Of a stretch of 64,000 nucleotides of DNA, positions 61,979 to 64,000 are shown piece after piece. Each line of letters begins with the position of its first letter. The first letter of the stretch is position 1. Under the pieces are notes generated by a model. It had not been told where the DNA came from, made no database searches, and worked only from the letters and a program-made list of their open reading frames with translations. A program made the translations under genes and the position numbers. This DNA comes from Crocinitomicaceae bacterium. GTDB taxonomy: Bacteria; Bacteroidota; Bacteroidia; Flavobacteriales_D; Crocinitomicaceae. The DNA lies in the NCBI GenBank assembly GCA_016708105.1, contig JADJGJ010000004.1, positions 310,001 to 374,000 on the forward strand, read 5' to 3'.

Positions 61979-62438
61979 TATTCTGTTGATCATTGCCTGC
62001 CTTGGCATGTTAACAGCTTGCGATACTGAACGTATCTATGAAGAAAATTTTGCTGTTGAAAATCAAGTTTGGAATGCTGAAGACATCAAAACATTTTCAT
62101 TTGAAATCACGGATACGCTGAGTCCGGTTGACTTGTATGTAAATATCAGAACAACTACTGATTATCCATATAGCAATTTGTACATTTTTCTCTACAGCGA
62201 TTATCCAAATGGGTATACAGACAAAGACACCCTTGAATTTATTTTAGCAGAATCAGATGGCCGTTGGCTTGGTGAAAATTCAGGCACGGTAGTCGAAAAT
62301 CAAATTCTCATTGCCCGCGGCGGATATTTCAGCGTGAGCGGCACTTACACCTTCAAAATACAGCACGCCATGCGTGAGGATGACCTTCCTGAAATAATGG
62401 ACGTTGGCTTCAGAGTTGCCTATACTCCGGCAAAGTAG
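61959..62438 (+). CDS. gldH: Gliding motility lipoprotein GldH
   Basis: 159 residues from ATG 61959, inside the end of ricT in another frame. Lipoprotein signal NILLIIACLGMLTAC, then the GldH core: NQVWNAEDIKTFSFEITDT, NIRTTTDYPYSNLYIF, DTLEFILAESDGRWLGENSG, and HAMREDDLPEIMDVGFRV. GldH is an outer-membrane lipoprotein required for gliding in Flavobacterium johnsoniae. Its order directly after ricT matches other Bacteroidota. It indicates the organism glides or descends from a glider. Confidence 0.93.
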   Translation: MQKKISNILLIIACLGMLTACDTERIYEENFAVENQVWNAEDIKTFSFEITDTLSPVDLYVNIRTTTDYPYSNLYIFLYSDYPNGYTDKDTLEFILAESDGRWLGENSGTVVENQILIARGGYFSVSGTYTFKIQHAMREDDLPEIMDVGFRVAYTPAK

Positions 62439-62910
62439 GCTCAGGTCGCAATCAGCTAATTTCAATTTGTTGTTTTGAGTTTTTATTATTGAGTTGTCTA
62501 TAGTATATACTTGAAATAATTCCAAATTAGGCAATTGAATAAACACACCGTACGTGATGAATTTAATTTGCAACCATCTGTCAAGATATTAGAAAAATAA
62601 GGATGTAGCGCAAAACACCGACTGTGACAATTGAGTTCACATTTTTAGCATTCGCACTCCTTTTCTGTAATAATATAATAGGACGATTCGACGGCCGGCA
62701 AGAAATTTTTTATGCTCGGTTGATCGCAAATAGCAGTGTGATCTTACAGATATTTAAAACCAGAACGCAGCCATTAATTGTTGAAAAATTCCGGCACAAA
62801 ATGCCAACACAATTTTCCAACAATTAACAGCGTAAAAAATAAGATTTTTGACATATTGAATCCAAAGTGAGCGCTGAGATCAGGGCTTGAGGCTTTACAT
62901 AGCATGCGGT
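62439..62910. other. 472-base intergenic stretch with a long inverted repeat
   Basis: No supported gene. At 62774-62790 TTAATTGTTGAAAAATT is inverted at 62811-62827 (AATTTTCCAACAATTAA, one mismatch) around a 20-base centre holding a further GGCA/TGCC pair. The hairpin is large; it could be a terminator relic or the folded end of a lost cassette. Confidence 0.55.
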
Positions 62911-63593
62911 GTTAGGCACAGTATTATTTCAGAAATGAGAAGAGACTTTCCTTCTTTTCCTGTTCCAATGGAAAAATATTCGAATGTAGTACGGTTCGCA
63001 ATACTTTTTTTATCATGTTAAATTCGCGTTCGCTGAAATTATTCCAATCTGTATCAAGATGCGCTTCTATGTAATAAAGGTGAATTTTATTTCTCAGCTT
63101 CCGTAGATGGTTCAGTTCCTTATAAATTTCATGTTCGGTTCCAAGCAAGTGTTTCGATTCTACTTTTTTCAACATGGAGTCTAAAGTCATTTCTTCTTCA
63201 ATTGCGGGACTTATTTTTTGAAGTACCGTCGATTCTATTTTCGTTTGAATTCCGTCTATCTCTCTTTCGTTCGATGTGAATTTCGTCAACACCTTGTAGT
63301 TTTGGGTCCGATGAAGATTTTTCGAGCGCAACAAATAGTACAAAATTGACTCTATTACGCTTACACCAGTTATAACAAATGTTTTACAGAATTCCATCCG
63401 AATCGTAGCGTGAATACTTTCTTGCAGAGAAATTGAAAGAAATTCAAGATACTGCATATTGTATGATAAATTCTTCACCAATGCGTAGTCTTTATTAAAG
63501 TGCTCGTTTTTCACGATTAATTTATCGAAGAAAACTTCGTATTTAATAACGTCTTTTATTGAAAAAGTAATTTCCATTTATATTGTGCCTAAC
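62911..63593. repeat. Inverted 14-bp core sites bounding the HEPN gene
   Basis: GTTAGGCACAGTAT (62911-62924) and the complement of 63580-63593 (GTTAGGCACAATAT) match at 13 of 14 positions. Read along the gene, the upstream copy starts GTTAGGC (fits the integron core GTTRRRY) and the downstream copy ends GCCTAAC (fits RYYYAAC). The stop codon and the start codon are within three bases of the repeats. Confidence 0.6.
62924..63577 (-). CDS. HEPN-like protein, possible RNase/toxin, 217 aa
   Basis: A helical cytoplasmic protein. The C-terminal region has LNHLRKLRNKIHLYYIE, where Arg159 and His166 (Rx6H) or Arg162 and His166 form the HEPN-type RNase motif; RNKIH is common in HEPN proteins of phage-defence and TA systems. 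The first 80 residues contain a conserved-looking SIHATIRMEFCKTFVIT. No family could be named. It stands alone, without an antitoxin gene. Its borders are the 14-bp inverted repeats, so it resembles a mobile single-gene cassette. Confidence 0.65.
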   Translation of the reverse strand: MEITFSIKDVIKYEVFFDKLIVKNEHFNKDYALVKNLSYNMQYLEFLSISLQESIHATIRMEFCKTFVITGVSVIESILYYLLRSKNLHRTQNYKVLTKFTSNEREIDGIQTKIESTVLQKISPAIEEEMTLDSMLKKVESKHLLGTEHEIYKELNHLRKLRNKIHLYYIEAHLDTDWNNFSEREFNMIKKVLRTVLHSNIFPLEQEKKESLFSFLK

Positions 63594-63659
63594 GGCAGTC
63601 CGTCCAAAAACCCCTTTCAACCCCAACCGCCTCATTAAAATTAATCAATTAAATGAGTT

Positions 63660-64000
63660 TTAAGCGATGATTATTTGAGATTTTATAAAAATGATTTGGC
63701 TTTTGGCAAAAAAAATCGTGCTGAAAATCTGCTTAAAATGCTTTCTAATGGAATGAAAAAAATGGTCAAGTTCCAGGAGGAACTTTTTGAGTGTGATTTT
63801 GTCAATCAAATTAAAAATTCGGCGTAGGTTGTATGCTGTAAAAATAAATCCAACATCTGCTGAGGCATGCTTAATTGTTCGTTTTGTGAGAATGTAATAA
63901 AAGTCCCATTGTCGTTTTATTATTCCGTATGGATGCTCAACAATGGCTTGTCTTTTACGATAGGTTGTCATGTTTTGATCCAATCTTTTTTTGTTTGCTT
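63660..64000 (-). CDS. IS1182-family transposase, N terminus outside the window
   Basis: The frame is open to the window edge; its visible C-terminal part begins with KQKKRLDQNMTTYRKRQAIV and continues with VEHPYGIIKRQWDFYYI, KRTIKHASADVGFIFTAYNLRRIFNLID, the typical ending of IS1182-type DDE transposases (the Glu of the DDE triad in VEHPYG). About 114 residues are visible. It appears intact as far as it can be read. The 3' noncoding end (63594-63659) may contain its terminal repeat, but none was clear. Confidence 0.8.
   Translation of the reverse strand, partial: ANKKRLDQNMTTYRKRQAIVEHPYGIIKRQWDFYYILTKRTIKHASADVGFIFTAYNLRRIFNLIDKITLKKFLLELDHFFHSIRKHFKQIFSTIFFAKSQIIFIKSQIIIA

Noticed and set aside
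61572..62438. A 288-residue frame starting inside ricT
   Set aside because: Its first 129 residues are the shadow of the low-complexity tail of ricT. The real gene is gldH from 61959, with its lipoprotein signal.
62624..62827. 67-residue plus-strand frame
   Set aside because: No leader or homology, and its end coincides with the long inverted repeat. Composition is not coding-like.

Overview
The window looks like a piece of a Bacteroidota chromosome, most likely a gliding Flavobacteriales-type bacterium. The DNA is AT-rich, and several clear promoters have the Bacteroidota form TTG-N20/21-TAnnTTTG. One protein carries a type IX secretion C-terminal sorting domain. A gldH gliding-motility lipoprotein gene overlaps ricT, and there are Bacteroidota family markers (DUF4296, DUF3127, YwqK/MORN-type repeat proteins, GCTD...DGSC lipoproteins). 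Genus cannot be fixed from sequence reading alone. No rRNA, CRISPR array or prophage was seen.

Layout. 1-12 kb: a giant YwqK/MORN-repeat protein cut by the window edge, an OmpA-type lipoprotein, a large secreted WD40-caspase protein, a family 2 glycosyltransferase and a sensor-type SpoIIE phosphatase. 12-14 kb: an orphan BlaI-type repressor with an operator against its own start codon, then a decayed IS630 element. 14-33 kb: mostly housekeeping and envelope genes (pepT, flavin reductase-like, DUF3127, polyprenol-phosphate mannosyltransferase-like, pyrC with a DUF4296 lipoprotein, MoxR-VWA pair, T9SS cargo, gcvP). 33-39 kb: a predicted outer-membrane protein in an operon with a second WD40-caspase protein, then hemL. 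39-44 kb: kynU and kmo of the kynurenine pathway, separated by a complete three-gene hipB-hipS-hipT toxin-antitoxin module. 44-50 kb: an accessory island holding a HepT/MntA toxin-antitoxin pair, an XRE repressor with palindromic operators, divergent small lipoprotein genes, a 44-residue membrane peptide, a frameshifted IS1595-type transposase, a tRNA-like sequence whose anticodon-arm segment is duplicated nearby, and an XRE-pentapeptide-repeat protein with an unknown partner. 51-54 kb: a divergent two-component cluster. 55-62 kb: holB, a secreted leucine-rich-repeat protein, a phosphoesterase lipoprotein, a 156-bp repeat array full of CCCGAAGGG hairpins, ricT and gldH. 62.4-64 kb: a lone HEPN-like gene tightly bounded by integron-like core sites, and the end of an IS1182-type transposase.

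How they work together. Core genes cover glycine cleavage, tetrapyrrole, pyrimidine and tryptophan/kynurenine metabolism, replication (holB) and gliding (gldH, ricT). The accessory layer is stress and defence flavoured: two TA modules, a HEPN protein, two caspase-fold proteins with beta-propellers and several small XRE regulators. The best candidates for an undescribed system are the two WD40-caspase paralogues (one coupled to a membrane protein), the XRE-pentapeptide two-gene module and the regulator/small-membrane-peptide/lipoprotein locus at 45.5-47.0 kb.
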